This document shows, in pieces, positions 1 through 8,457 of a stretch of 46,338 nucleotides of DNA. Location: positions 1-46,338 of the forward strand of contig DWVT01000036.1 of assembly GCA_019120075.1 (NCBI GenBank). The letters are read 5' to 3'. Within the stretch, counting starts at the first letter, position 1. Each line of letters begins with the position of its first letter. Under the pieces are notes generated by a model. It did no database searches. It was not told the origin of the DNA and saw only the letters and a program-made list of their open reading frames with translations. The translations under genes and the position numbers were made by a program. The stretch comes from Candidatus Mediterraneibacter excrementigallinarum. Its GTDB lineage: Bacteria > Bacillota > Clostridia > Lachnospirales > Lachnospiraceae.

Positions 1-983
1 AAGACCGTCATCCCCATAAGAGCCGCCATTGCCCCGAACAGTACGAGCCCGGCCGCCAGTGTCTTCTTCCGGTCGGAAAAGCCTCCCCGGGTTCCCATGA
101 GCGCGCCGCCCGCTGTCATCCCGGCAAATCCTGCAAGCTCGGCAGCGGTCAGATAACCGTAAGTGCCGCTGTAGACCCGGCTGACGAGGAGCCCGGAGAG
201 AAAGCCGGCCGGGACGCACAGGAAGACAAAGAGACCGTAGAGGAGCAGAAGTCTGCGGACAGGGCGATGAGAGAATGCATAGGCGCCCCCTGCTTTCAGC
301 GCGGAAGAAAAATTCTGTCTGCTCCTCCGGTTCCTGTGGCAGAGACGGGAGAAACCGGGGTTTTCGGAAGGACAGGATGAGCCGGAACCTTCGGAAAGCG
401 GGACTGCCGACAGCAGGAGGATCCCGGGAATAGCGGTAAAGATGTCGATCAGCAGTGTGGCCTTAAGCGTTCCCAGAGAGAGGACGGCTCCCGCGGCAGC
501 AGGAGCGGCAAACTGGACCAGCGACTGGAGCCCCGAATTAATCCCGTTAAAGCGAAGGAGAAAGTCCGGTGGAACAAGCTGAGGGATCGCCGCATTTACC
601 GCCGGTGTCTGGATCCCGGCACAAAGAGACCTGAGGACTGACATGATGAGAAGTCCGGCCAGAAGAGCCGGATCGTCCGGAAGAAAAGGCATGAGAACGA
701 TCATGGCCAGGGTGATCATGGCAGTGGCCAGGTCCGCCGAAATGATGAGACATTTCCTGGGAATCCGGTCCGCCCACACGCCGCCCGGGATGGAAATGAG
801 AAACTGAGGAAGATAGGAACAGATTGAAAACGCCGCGGTCCAGGCGCCGGAGGAAGTGGAAAGGGTCACATACCAGACCACCGCCATCTGGACCAGTGTG
901 GAACCGAATAAAGTAATACTCTGGCTGGCAAGGAAGAGGATGCACCTTCTTATCAGCCGGTTTTTTTGACCTTTTGTGTACAA
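1..983 (-). CDS. MFS drug-efflux transporter (3' end outside window)
   Basis: A 12-helix-type major facilitator of the MefA/TetV-like group that would export small toxic compounds across the cell membrane. Reading leftwards, the protein starts LYTKGQKNRL and has helix 1 with LFGSTLVQMAVVWYV, the loop 2-3 signature GGVWADRIPRK (conserved G-x-x-x-D-R-x-x-R/K) and at least seven hydrophobic segments before the window edge. About 327 codons are present of an expected 400 or so. A TTG start at 983 is preferred: GGGAGG (991-996) lies 7 bases upstream. An ATG at 996-998 is in frame but overlaps that ribosome site. The start sits 15 bases after the regulator stop, so both genes are one transcript. 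Substrate cannot be told from sequence. The frame was read by hand and is free of stops. Confidence 0.85.
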   Translation of the reverse strand, partial: MYTKGQKNRLIRRCILFLASQSITLFGSTLVQMAVVWYVTLSTSSGAWTAAFSICSYLPQFLISIPGGVWADRIPRKCLIISADLATAMITLAMIVLMPFLPDDPALLAGLLIMSVLRSLCAGIQTPAVNAAIPQLVPPDFLLRFNGINSGLQSLVQFAAPAAAGAVLSLGTLKATLLIDIFTAIPGILLLSAVPLSEGSGSSCPSENPGFSRLCHRNRRSRQNFSSALKAGGAYAFSHRPVRRLLLLYGLFVFLCVPAGFLSGLLVSRVYSGTYGYLTAAELAGFAGMTAGGALMGTRGGFSDRKKTLAAGLVLFGAMAALMGMTV

Positions 984-998
984 GTGATAACCTCCCAT

Positions 999-1868
999 CT
1001 ACGATATGGGGAGGACAAAACGCTGTGTGGGATATCCGAATTCGACCAGCAGTTCCCGCTCCGCAAACCCAAGCCTTTTCAGCTCCGTGCGGTAACCTGT
1101 ATCCGCCCGGTCTCCCTCCCGGAAGGTTGTGATGCTGATCTCTCTGCACGGTTCAGACTCCACAGATGGATATTTTGCGATCCGCTCAAGAAAGAGCGGG
1201 GCAATCTTTCTGCCCCGGTATTGCGGATGAACACAAAGGAAATCCATATGGATGGAAATACGGGCCGGATCAGGACGACCTCGATGAATGGAAAATACGG
1301 CGGCCCCGACGGCGCTCTTTTTGTCTTTCAGGATCAGTGCTTCTCTTTTTAAGATCCGTTTTTCCAGATCACGCCGATAATCTTCCTCAATCAGATGAGG
1401 GAACCCGTCCACTGTCATGCGGACAAGTTCCATCCATGCGGGAATGTCCGAAGGTCCGGCGATGCAGATGTCATCTGCTGCAAATGTCCTGTCACCAAAG
1501 GAAGGATGGAGCGTGAACTTCATCAGAAGAGGATAGAATTCTCCGTCTTTGCGAAAACTGGCAGGAGTCATCTTATACATTTCCCGGAATGAGGAAGTGA
1601 AGGACTGACGGCTCTCATATCCGCTGAGCAGGGCAATGTCCAGGATCGGCTCCTCTGAGAAGCGGAGCAGCCGGGCGGCCCGGGTGAGCCGGCGGCGCAG
1701 GATGTAATCATGGGGAGTGATCCCCGTTGTGGATGTGAACATCCGGTGCAGGTGATATCTGGAATAATTGGCGGCGCGTGCGATAGTATCCAGGTCCAGC
1801 CGGCTGTCCAGATGAGCCTCGATGTAGTCGATGACTGATGAAATATTTTCGATATCCCGGTTTTTCAT
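999..1868 (-). CDS. AraC-type HTH fused to GNAT acetyltransferase
   Basis: A 289-residue two-domain protein. Residues 1-108 are a complete AraC DNA-binding domain with two helix-turn-helices (LDTIARAANYSRYHLHRMF and ILDIALLSGYESRQSFTSSF, then the closing TPASFR). Residues about 125-285 are a GNAT N-acetyltransferase: the acetyl-CoA loop is seen at 212-223 (CVHPQYRGRKIA), with a preceding strand ISIHMDFL. AraC proteins usually carry sensing domains at the N-terminus; here a catalytic-type domain follows the HTH. AGGAGG lies 7 bases before the ATG. The MFS gene follows at once, so the protein probably controls that pump, and the GNAT domain may bind or modify the inducer; that role is inference. 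Confidence 0.9.
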   Translation of the reverse strand: MKNRDIENISSVIDYIEAHLDSRLDLDTIARAANYSRYHLHRMFTSTTGITPHDYILRRRLTRAARLLRFSEEPILDIALLSGYESRQSFTSSFREMYKMTPASFRKDGEFYPLLMKFTLHPSFGDRTFAADDICIAGPSDIPAWMELVRMTVDGFPHLIEEDYRRDLEKRILKREALILKDKKSAVGAAVFSIHRGRPDPARISIHMDFLCVHPQYRGRKIAPLFLERIAKYPSVESEPCREISITTFREGDRADTGYRTELKRLGFAERELLVEFGYPTQRFVLPIS

Positions 1869-1966
1869 AGGCTGTCCTCCTGTTTTTCTGCTGCGCCTTT
1901 CAGTGTATCATGGCAGCGGGCGGGAGTTTTCATGATTCTTGCGGTTTTTCAGTGCTTTAATCTCTG

Positions 1967-1996
1967 ATTATATTATTGAGCATACTTATCTGTCGC
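1967..1996 (-). promoter_or_regulatory. Candidate sigma-A promoter of the AraC-GNAT/MFS operon
   Basis: On the minus strand TATAAT (1967-1972) is preceded, 18 bases away, by GCGACA (1991-1996, four of six matches to TTGACA). Transcription would start about 90 bases before the AraC-GNAT ATG. Confidence 0.5.
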
Positions 1997-2031
1997 CTGT
2001 TTATCGTCGGATCCTCCAGGAAAGTCGGGCG

Positions 2032-4551
2032 TCATACTGCATGAAGCGTGACGGAAACCGTCTCCAGCCCCTCCCCGGATATGCTCAGTGTACATGCGCC
2101 GGTTTCATAGCCGCTCCGGATAATCGCCATGGCGGTTCCACGGAAGGAAGTGAAGGATCCGGCAGTATAGTTCTCGTCTGTGATCGGATTTGCAGAGCCA
2201 AAGGCGGACAGGATGCCGGCTCCGTCGACGGATGCGTGAAGCTTCCGGTCCGAACCGGGTACGGTGAGTCCCTCTTCATCGATCAGTTCCACCCGGACAT
2301 AGATCACATCATGCCCGTCAGCAGACATCTCTGTCTTTTCCGGAAGGAGACGGATCTGTTTCACCGTGCCGGTGGTCTTCAGCGTGTCTCTTGAGAGTTC
2401 CGTCCCGTCTTTATAGCTGACCGCCGTAAGCTCTCCGGGAACATAAGGAAGATCGAAGAGAAAACTTTTCGGCAGATCAGCGGCAGGGGATTCCCCGGCT
2501 TTTACTTTCCCGACAAGACCGCCGTTCAGGTAGAGCGCTACTTCATCTCCGTTGGAAAAGACAGCAACCTGAGCGGGGGAGCCCTCCGGGCTGTTCCAGT
2601 TCCAGTTTTTGCTGACAGATGTAAATCCCCAATTGCTGATCAGTTCAGTCTTTCCGAAGACAGCAGGGTCATAGGAATACAGGAAGGTCTCGCTGCTGCC
2701 CCATACAACGGAGCGGTAGGCACCCTGAGGGAGGATCCCGCCGTTGATATCTGCGTCGGCATCATTGGCGAGCCGCCAGGGAAACTGAGAACCGTGGGAC
2801 ATAAGAGCAAAAGGACCGATTTTCAAAAGCGGATCATCTGCCTCCAGAAATACGGATTTTCCGATCCCTGCCTCGCCGATATAATCGAAAGCAGTCCAGG
2901 TGAAATCTCCGATCACATAGGGAGTGCTCTCGATCCTGGGCCAGTGGATGCCAATCTCTTTCGGATAGTTTTCCGATCCGAGTATGACCCGTTCAGGATA
3001 CATTTCATGATCGGTGGCATATTTGTTCTCCATATAGTTATATCCCACAATGTCAAGACCGTTCGTAAAGGCTTCCGAATACTCCTCCCAGCTTGTGTCA
3101 TTTTTTCCTGTGTCAGCATTTTGCAGGGAATCGGCAGCAGGAGCATCTTCCGTCAGCTTTTTCAGGTTTTCTGCGGCCAGCTCATCATCAAGCCCGCTCC
3201 AGTAGGAGCAGATCGCATTGGAAACCGGACGGCTCGGATCCAGACCGCGTGCCGCCTGCGCAAGCCGTGTGGCAAGGGTATACCCGTTGTTCAGACCGCC
3301 GCGTTCCGGGATTTCATTCCCTGTGGACCATATGATCACGGACGGATGGTTCCGGTCACGTTTCATAAAGGCGGTAAGATCTTTTTTCCAGTCAGTGTCA
3401 AAAAACTGATTGTAGTCCCCGGGCTGTTTCATAATACCCCAGGCATCGAAGGCCTCGTCAAAGACATACATGCCGAGACGGTCACAGGCTTCCATCAGAG
3501 CGGATGAGGGCGGATTGTGGGTCGTACGGACTGCGTTGAATCCAATCTGCTTCAAAATGGAGATTTTGCGGTACTCACTTTGATAGAGGGAGACAGCGCC
3601 AAGCATTCCGTTATCGTGATGGATGCATCCGCCTTTCAGTTTCACTGTTTTTCCATTGATACGCAGTCCACGCCGGACATCTGCGGACACGGTCCTGATC
3701 CCGAAAAGCACGGACGTTTCGTCGACCGTATTTTCTGCGTGCGGAATAAAATGTGTTTTAAAGACACCCAGATCCGTAACTCTGGCGTGGAGCCGATAGA
3801 GATTGGGAGTTTCGATATCCCAGAGCACCGGATGTTCCAGAGTAAGATCAATGTATGCGGTATCGGATGAGACAGGATTTACCTGGATTTTCTGCCTTCG
3901 GCTCAGGAGCACCTGATCACTTCCGTCTCTCGTGAGAAACACTTCTGCCATTGCGATCCTGTTTTCTGTTGTCTCATTGCAAAGTTCCACTTCCGTGTGC
4001 AGATACGCTGCGGCAGGAGAACCCTGTTCATCGTATTCAATCTCCTTCGTGTAGCCGAATATCCCATCGTCCGCGATGTGGAGCTTTGGCATATGGCACA
4101 GTTCCACACTGCGGAAAATACCGGCGCCTGTGTACCAGCGCGAATTTGGCTGCATGCTGGGATTTACGGTGACGGTTACTCTGTTGGATTTTCCAAAATA
4201 AACATACGGAGTGATGTCCGCATAAAACGGGATATATCCGTTGTGCTGAAGGCAGACTTTGCATCCGTTGACGTCTACCGTGGCGTTCATCATGACTCCG
4301 TCAAAACGGAGAGAAATTTTTTCATTCTCCCACTCCTGAGGAATGTCGATGTATTTGGTGTAGGAAGCGACACCTGCCGTGTAGAAGCCGCTTGCGTTTC
4401 CGGCGGGAGCGGTCTGTGTTACATCGCTTTCGATCATATAGTCATGAGGAAGATTTATCTCCCTTATGTTCTCCTGTCCGGAAGGATCGGGAAAACCTGA
4501 AACAATACCATAATGAAACTGCCATCCCTGATCAATATTCTGACTTCGCAT
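2032..4551 (-). CDS. Glycoside hydrolase family 2 (beta-galactosidase-like)
   Basis: An 839-residue GH2 enzyme hydrolysing beta-linked glycosides, probably galactosides. Domain order is the family one: sugar-binding jelly roll (about 1-165, with SLRFDGVMMNATVDVNG), immunoglobulin-like domain (to about 285), TIM barrel (about 290-590), then DUF4982 and a C-terminal Ig-like domain. NAVRTTHNPPS and WSTGNEIPE carry the acid/base Glu at 413; VILGSENYP carries the likely nucleophile Glu at 527. No signal peptide, so cytoplasmic. AGGAGG precedes the ATG by 8 bases. It diverges from an AraC/cupin regulator whose promoter overlaps its own, suggesting sugar-dependent control. No sugar transporter is adjacent. 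Beta-glucuronidase or another GH2 specificity is possible. Confidence 0.92.
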   Translation of the reverse strand: MRSQNIDQGWQFHYGIVSGFPDPSGQENIREINLPHDYMIESDVTQTAPAGNASGFYTAGVASYTKYIDIPQEWENEKISLRFDGVMMNATVDVNGCKVCLQHNGYIPFYADITPYVYFGKSNRVTVTVNPSMQPNSRWYTGAGIFRSVELCHMPKLHIADDGIFGYTKEIEYDEQGSPAAAYLHTEVELCNETTENRIAMAEVFLTRDGSDQVLLSRRQKIQVNPVSSDTAYIDLTLEHPVLWDIETPNLYRLHARVTDLGVFKTHFIPHAENTVDETSVLFGIRTVSADVRRGLRINGKTVKLKGGCIHHDNGMLGAVSLYQSEYRKISILKQIGFNAVRTTHNPPSSALMEACDRLGMYVFDEAFDAWGIMKQPGDYNQFFDTDWKKDLTAFMKRDRNHPSVIIWSTGNEIPERGGLNNGYTLATRLAQAARGLDPSRPVSNAICSYWSGLDDELAAENLKKLTEDAPAADSLQNADTGKNDTSWEEYSEAFTNGLDIVGYNYMENKYATDHEMYPERVILGSENYPKEIGIHWPRIESTPYVIGDFTWTAFDYIGEAGIGKSVFLEADDPLLKIGPFALMSHGSQFPWRLANDADADINGGILPQGAYRSVVWGSSETFLYSYDPAVFGKTELISNWGFTSVSKNWNWNSPEGSPAQVAVFSNGDEVALYLNGGLVGKVKAGESPAADLPKSFLFDLPYVPGELTAVSYKDGTELSRDTLKTTGTVKQIRLLPEKTEMSADGHDVIYVRVELIDEEGLTVPGSDRKLHASVDGAGILSAFGSANPITDENYTAGSFTSFRGTAMAIIRSGYETGACTLSISGEGLETVSVTLHAV

Positions 4552-4595
4552 TTTTCATACCTCCTGTTTGGGTGATAGTCCATCTTTCTTCCATT

Positions 4596-4624
4596 ATGAT
4601 AGATCTTCCGGCAGGGGATGACAA
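4596..4624 (-). promoter_or_regulatory. Promoter of the GH2 gene
   Basis: Minus strand TTGTCA (4619-4624), 17 bases, TATCAT (4596-4601), 45 bases before the GH2 ATG. The -35 box overlaps that of the divergent regulator promoter. Confidence 0.6.
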
Positions 4625-4646
4625 TGACAAAAGAAATGGATATAAT
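4618..4646 (+). promoter_or_regulatory. Promoter of the AraC/cupin regulator operon
   Basis: ATGACA (4618-4623), 17 bases, TATAAT (4641-4646). Five of six and six of six matches to consensus. The -35 hexamer shares five bases with the GH2 promoter on the other strand, so the two polymerases cannot bind at once. Confidence 0.65.
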
Positions 4647-4705
4647 CATAGAGAAGGACGAAATGCACGAATTTGCAGAGTTGAAAAGAGAGAGGATGTG
4701 AAAGA

Positions 4706-5749
4706 ATGGATGGATTTTATCGTATTTCAGACCGGGTTCGGCATATCAGAGAGGTCTGTATGTCAGAAGAACCACAGAATGACAGTGACGATTTGCGCTG
4801 CTTCAGCAGCCAGGGCCAACTGTCATCTGTGGATAACAGGAGGATTGCTGATGATCTTTCCATCCTTCTGGTCGTTTACGGAGCGGAGGGGACAGAGTGG
4901 AGCATCAGTCCCGCCTGGCAGCGTTTCATCCGCCGGGAGAGTCCCAGGTGCGGGTGGTTCCATAAACATGAATATGTTGAGATCCTCTATGTGATCGAAG
5001 GGAGTTTTACGCAGATACTGCTGGGCGAGAAGATAAAATTCAGCCAGGGAGAATTTGTGATCACGGATCAGAACTGTGAGCATGCAGACTACATCGAGGC
5101 AGAAGACGCGGCGGTGCTCTTTCTCCAGATCCGGTCAGACTATATGGAAGAACTGCTCAAAAGTTATGACGGGACGGATGAGATGCGTCAGTTTCTGTTC
5201 CATGCGCTGTGGAGACAGAAGCGGGAACAGAGCTTTCTGGAACTGAAACAAACAGAGAAAACAGAAGGAGAAAATCTTGATATGGAGAGAGTTCTGGAGG
5301 TCCTTGTCTCAGAAAATCTGGAAAAAGAACCGGGATATGATAAGATAGAGCAGGGACTTATGATACGGATCCTGCAGCATCTCTGCCGGGACTATACGCT
5401 GCAGCTGCACTCTGACAGCAGAGAGGGACGGGAAAAGGTTTTCCTGTATGAATTAGAATGTTTCATCCGGACAAATGCGGCTTCGGTTACGGCGGCGAAG
5501 CTGGAAGAAAAATTCCATTATCACAGGAATTATTACAACCTTATTCTGAAAAAATACAGAGGCAAGTCATTCCGGCAGTACGTGACAGAGATTCGAATGA
5601 AATATGCGCGGCAGATGCTCGAACAGACGGCGCTTCCGGTAAAGCAGATCGCGCATCAGGTGGGATATGAGAATGTCAGTCATTTTTATCACCTCTTTGA
5701 GGATTATTATGGAAAGACGCCGAAAGAAATAAGGGAGAAAAAGCAATGA
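4706..5749 (+). CDS. AraC family regulator with cupin sensor domain
   Basis: A 347-residue transcription factor. Residues about 60-160 form a cupin-type ligand pocket (WFHKHEYVEILYVIEGS, then QGEFVITDQNCEHA), and residues 245-345 the C-terminal AraC double HTH (PVKQIAHQVGYENVSHFYHLF and KTPKEIRE). This layout is typical of sugar-responsive activators. It diverges from the GH2 hydrolase and most likely controls it. GAGAGG lies 10 bases before the ATG. The stop overlaps the start of the response regulator (ATGA), so the gene is translationally coupled to a two-component/ABC module that has no obvious link to sugar use, which is odd. Confidence 0.9.
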   Translation: MDGFYRISDRVRHIREVCMSEEPQNDSDDLRCFSSQGQLSSVDNRRIADDLSILLVVYGAEGTEWSISPAWQRFIRRESPRCGWFHKHEYVEILYVIEGSFTQILLGEKIKFSQGEFVITDQNCEHADYIEAEDAAVLFLQIRSDYMEELLKSYDGTDEMRQFLFHALWRQKREQSFLELKQTEKTEGENLDMERVLEVLVSENLEKEPGYDKIEQGLMIRILQHLCRDYTLQLHSDSREGREKVFLYELECFIRTNAASVTAAKLEEKFHYHRNYYNLILKKYRGKSFRQYVTEIRMKYARQMLEQTALPVKQIAHQVGYENVSHFYHLFEDYYGKTPKEIREKKQ

Positions 5750-6423
5750 GCAGAATACTGATCATAGAAGATGATATGGACCTCCAGGAAGGGCTTACAT
5801 ACTTCCTGGAAAAGGAAGGATATGAGATCCTGACCGCGGGGACAAAAAAGGCGGGGATGGAGATCATACGGAAAGGACTGTGCGATCTGATCCTGCTGGA
5901 CTGCAACCTGCCGGACGGGAGCGGCTTCGATATCTGTGCCGAGGCACAGGAGTACGGGGATGTCCCGATCCTGATGCTGACGGCGCGGGATACGGAGATG
6001 GACGAGGTAAAGGCGCTGGAGATGGGAGTTGCGGATTACATGTCCAAGCCTTTTTCCATCGCGGTGCTCAAAGCGCGGATCCGAAAGATCCTTCAGGGCA
6101 GGAAGCCGGAAAACCGGCTCGTATCAGGCGGGATCACACTGGAAAAGGATTCCTGCAAAGTATACAAAAACGGAGAAGAGATCCGGTGCAGCAAGGTGGA
6201 ATACCAGCTTCTTATGTATTTTATGGAGAATCGGGGACAGGTGCTCTCAAAGGAACAGATCCTGGAGCGTGTATGGGACAGCCAGGGGAAATTTGTGGAT
6301 GATAATACCCTGTCTGTGAATATCAGGAGACTCCGGGCAAAGATAGAAGATGATCCGAAGCATCCGTCGCTGATACGGACAGTTCACGGGATCGGCTATA
6401 TCTGGAGGAGTGAGGAGGGATAG
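5746..6423 (+). CDS. OmpR-family response regulator
   Basis: A 225-residue two-component response regulator. The receiver domain (1-118) has the acidic pair E8/D9-D10, the phospho-acceptor D52 (LLDCNLPDGSG), T79 (LTARD) and K101 (SKPF). The winged-helix DNA-binding domain (about 128-223) has VEYQLLMYFMENRGQV and the recognition region DNTLSVNIRRLRAKIE followed by RTVHGIGYIW. Its partner is expected to be the histidine kinase at 7426, although a kinase-like metabolic gene lies between them. The likely target is the ATPase/permease pair at 8458-11954, as in BceRS-BceAB type systems. It starts inside the stop codon of the AraC gene. Confidence 0.93.
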   Translation: MSRILIIEDDMDLQEGLTYFLEKEGYEILTAGTKKAGMEIIRKGLCDLILLDCNLPDGSGFDICAEAQEYGDVPILMLTARDTEMDEVKALEMGVADYMSKPFSIAVLKARIRKILQGRKPENRLVSGGITLEKDSCKVYKNGEEIRCSKVEYQLLMYFMENRGQVLSKEQILERVWDSQGKFVDDNTLSVNIRRLRAKIEDDPKHPSLIRTVHGIGYIWRSEEG

Positions 6424-6429
6424 ACGGAT

Positions 6430-7398
6430 ATGGAAAAAATGCATTATTCAGACAAAAATCTTTCAGGAAAATCTTTTTCAGATGGATATCATTCTATGGA
6501 AGAAATGGTGCGGGATATATTCGGGGAAGAAACGCGGCTCGAAAGGATGGACAGTGTGTATGGCGGCGATATCAATGATGCTTACCGGGTAAACCTTTCT
6601 AATGGAGAACACATTTTTGTGAAGACCAATTCCATCAGGAATCGTGCCTTCTTCCGGACAGAGGCAAGAGGACTGAGTGCACTGAGGGCATCGGGAAAGA
6701 TCGGGGTGCCGAAGATACTGGGAACAGGGACGGATGAAGGGAGAGGCGTTTCCTTTCTTGCTCTGGAGTATATCGACAGCGCGCCCCGCATTGACACGTA
6801 CTGGGAAACTTTCGGACATGAACTGGCCGAACTTCACCGGGCGGAATGTCTGCCCTTTGTGGCATCTGAGGAGAAACGGGGAAAATGTGATCTCAGATAC
6901 GGATTTGCAGAGGACAATTTTATCGGAGCCACTCCGCAGAAGAACAGTCCGAAAGAGAAATGGACAGACTTTTACAGAGAATGCCGTCTCCTTCCTCAGC
7001 TTGAGAGAGCGGAGCACTATCTGGGGGCGGAACTGATGAAAAGAGCGGATTCTCTTCTGGAGCATCTGGATTCTTACCTGAGAGAACCGGAGTTCCCGTC
7101 TCTGCTCCACGGAGATCTGTGGAGCGGGAACATGATGTGCGGGCCTGACGGCAGGGCGTGGATCATAGACCCGGCTGCCTACGTAGGAGATTATGAGGCG
7201 GATCTGGCGATGACCCAGCTTTTCGGAAGCCTGCCGGAGCGGTTCTATGCGGCTTACAGCGAGGTCAGCCCCATCGACAGGAAAGGTTATCTGGAGCGGA
7301 AGAAACTGTATGATCTGTATCATCTTTTGAACCATCTGAACCTGTTCGGAAGGTCTTACTTAAGCAGTGTGGCGGGGATCATCCGGGAGTACGCATGA
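6430..7398 (+). CDS. Fructosamine-3-kinase family protein
   Basis: A 322-residue protein of the fructosamine/ketosamine-3-kinase family, which has an aminoglycoside-phosphotransferase fold and phosphorylates sugars attached to amines so that the adduct falls apart. Visible are the ATP-lobe lysine K65 (IFVKTN), the helix Glu in FRTEARGL (E78), the catalytic loop LLHGDLWSGN (D229) and the metal-binding IIDPAAYVGDYEADLAM (D247), the last being the family hallmark. Length fits the family. GGAGGG lies about 10 bases before the ATG. It sits between the response regulator and histidine kinase genes in one operon, 6 bases after the former and 27 before the latter. Whether it repairs glycated molecules or modifies an antibiotic-like amine is unknown. 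Confidence 0.88.
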   Translation: MEKMHYSDKNLSGKSFSDGYHSMEEMVRDIFGEETRLERMDSVYGGDINDAYRVNLSNGEHIFVKTNSIRNRAFFRTEARGLSALRASGKIGVPKILGTGTDEGRGVSFLALEYIDSAPRIDTYWETFGHELAELHRAECLPFVASEEKRGKCDLRYGFAEDNFIGATPQKNSPKEKWTDFYRECRLLPQLERAEHYLGAELMKRADSLLEHLDSYLREPEFPSLLHGDLWSGNMMCGPDGRAWIIDPAAYVGDYEADLAMTQLFGSLPERFYAAYSEVSPIDRKGYLERKKLYDLYHLLNHLNLFGRSYLSSVAGIIREYA

Positions 7399-7425
7399 CC
7401 GGAAAAGATATATGGGAGAAGATGT

Positions 7426-8379
7426 ATGAGAGAAGTACCGTTTATTTTTTTCGCTGCAGTCCTTCTTGCAGCGGTTGTCCTGGCAGCAGGATGTTTTTAC
7501 GGATGGCGGAGAAATCGAAAGATGTATCGGACCATAGACAGGATGCTGGATGAGATCCTGGACGGAGAGCCCATTTCCCAGTCGGATATCCGGGAGGGGG
7601 AGATCTCCGTGCTGGCCTCCAAGGCAAAGCGGGTCAAAGAGAAAGTGGATCTGGGGATCAGCACAGCGGAGGAAGAAAAGGAGCAGGTAAAGAGCCTGAT
7701 TTCCAATATGTCTCATCAGCTCAAGACGCCTCTTGCCGGTCTGATGATGTACCGGGAGATGCTGGAGGATGAGGGACTGGATGAGGAGACGAGAAAGCGG
7801 TTTCTCGGAAAGATGAAAGGGCAGTCCGAGAAGATCGACTGGATCCTGAAGTCTTTGTTTAAGATGGTGAATCTGGAGCAGGGGGCTGTAGTGTTTGAGG
7901 CGGAGGCGCTGCCCGTCCGGGATACCATACTGGATGCGGTGACCGCGGTGCTCGACCGGGCGGATCAAAGAAACATCCGGATCCTGACGGAACCGTTTGA
8001 GGACAGGCTGCTCTGGCACAACCGGAAATGGACTGCTGAAGTCCTGGTCAACCTGCTTGAAAACGCGGTGAAGTATACAGAACCCGGAGGATGTATCACA
8101 ATCTCAGTCAACCCGATGGAAATGTACACGGAGATCGCGGTCCGCGATACGGGCAGAGGAATCCGGAAGGAGGAGCTGAACGAGATATTCAAGCGGTTTT
8201 ACCGGAGCAGGGATGTGGAGAATATCGAAGGCTCCGGGATCGGTCTGTATTTGTCCCGGCTGATCCTGGAGCAGGAGAAGGGATATATGACTGCGGAATC
8301 GGTACTGGGAGAGGGGAGTAAGTTTTCGGTTTTCTTACAGAACTGTCAGAATTTCACCCGGAAACTGTCAGGGCAGTGA
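7426..8379 (+). CDS. Sensor histidine kinase, short N-terminal membrane anchor
   Basis: A 317-residue histidine kinase. One hydrophobic segment (about 6-26) is followed directly by a linker and coiled region, so there is essentially no extracellular sensor. The H-box is NMSHQLKTPLAGL with H97; the ATPase domain has the N-box NLLENAVKYT (N213), G1 DTGRGI (241-246) and G2 GSGIGL (269-274). Kinases without a sensor domain in this context usually detect flux through the neighbouring ABC transporter (BceS type), but those normally have two membrane helices; only one is clear here. It should phosphorylate the regulator encoded at 5746. Confidence 0.92.
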   Translation: MREVPFIFFAAVLLAAVVLAAGCFYGWRRNRKMYRTIDRMLDEILDGEPISQSDIREGEISVLASKAKRVKEKVDLGISTAEEEKEQVKSLISNMSHQLKTPLAGLMMYREMLEDEGLDEETRKRFLGKMKGQSEKIDWILKSLFKMVNLEQGAVVFEAEALPVRDTILDAVTAVLDRADQRNIRILTEPFEDRLLWHNRKWTAEVLVNLLENAVKYTEPGGCITISVNPMEMYTEIAVRDTGRGIRKEELNEIFKRFYRSRDVENIEGSGIGLYLSRLILEQEKGYMTAESVLGEGSKFSVFLQNCQNFTRKLSGQ

Positions 8380-8413
8380 AAGATTTGCCTGATATTCTTT
8401 TCATAGATCACAA

Positions 8414-8437
8414 GTACGGCTTCGGCTGGAACCGTAC
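8414..8437. promoter_or_regulatory. Inverted repeat before the ABC genes
   Basis: GTACGG (8414-8419) and CCGTAC (8432-8437) flank 12 bases in the 78-base gap between kinase and ATPase genes. It could be a response-regulator site or an RNA hairpin; no good -35/-10 pair is seen beside it. Confidence 0.3.
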
Positions 8438-8457
8438 GGGAGAAAGGGGATATACAG

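Noticed and set aside
547-1149. A 200-codon minus-strand open frame
   Set aside because: It is out of frame with the clear MFS and AraC-GNAT proteins and has the odd residue use of a shadow frame.
6478-7335. A 285-codon minus-strand open frame opposite the fructosamine kinase
   Set aside because: The plus strand shows all family motifs; the opposite frame shows none.
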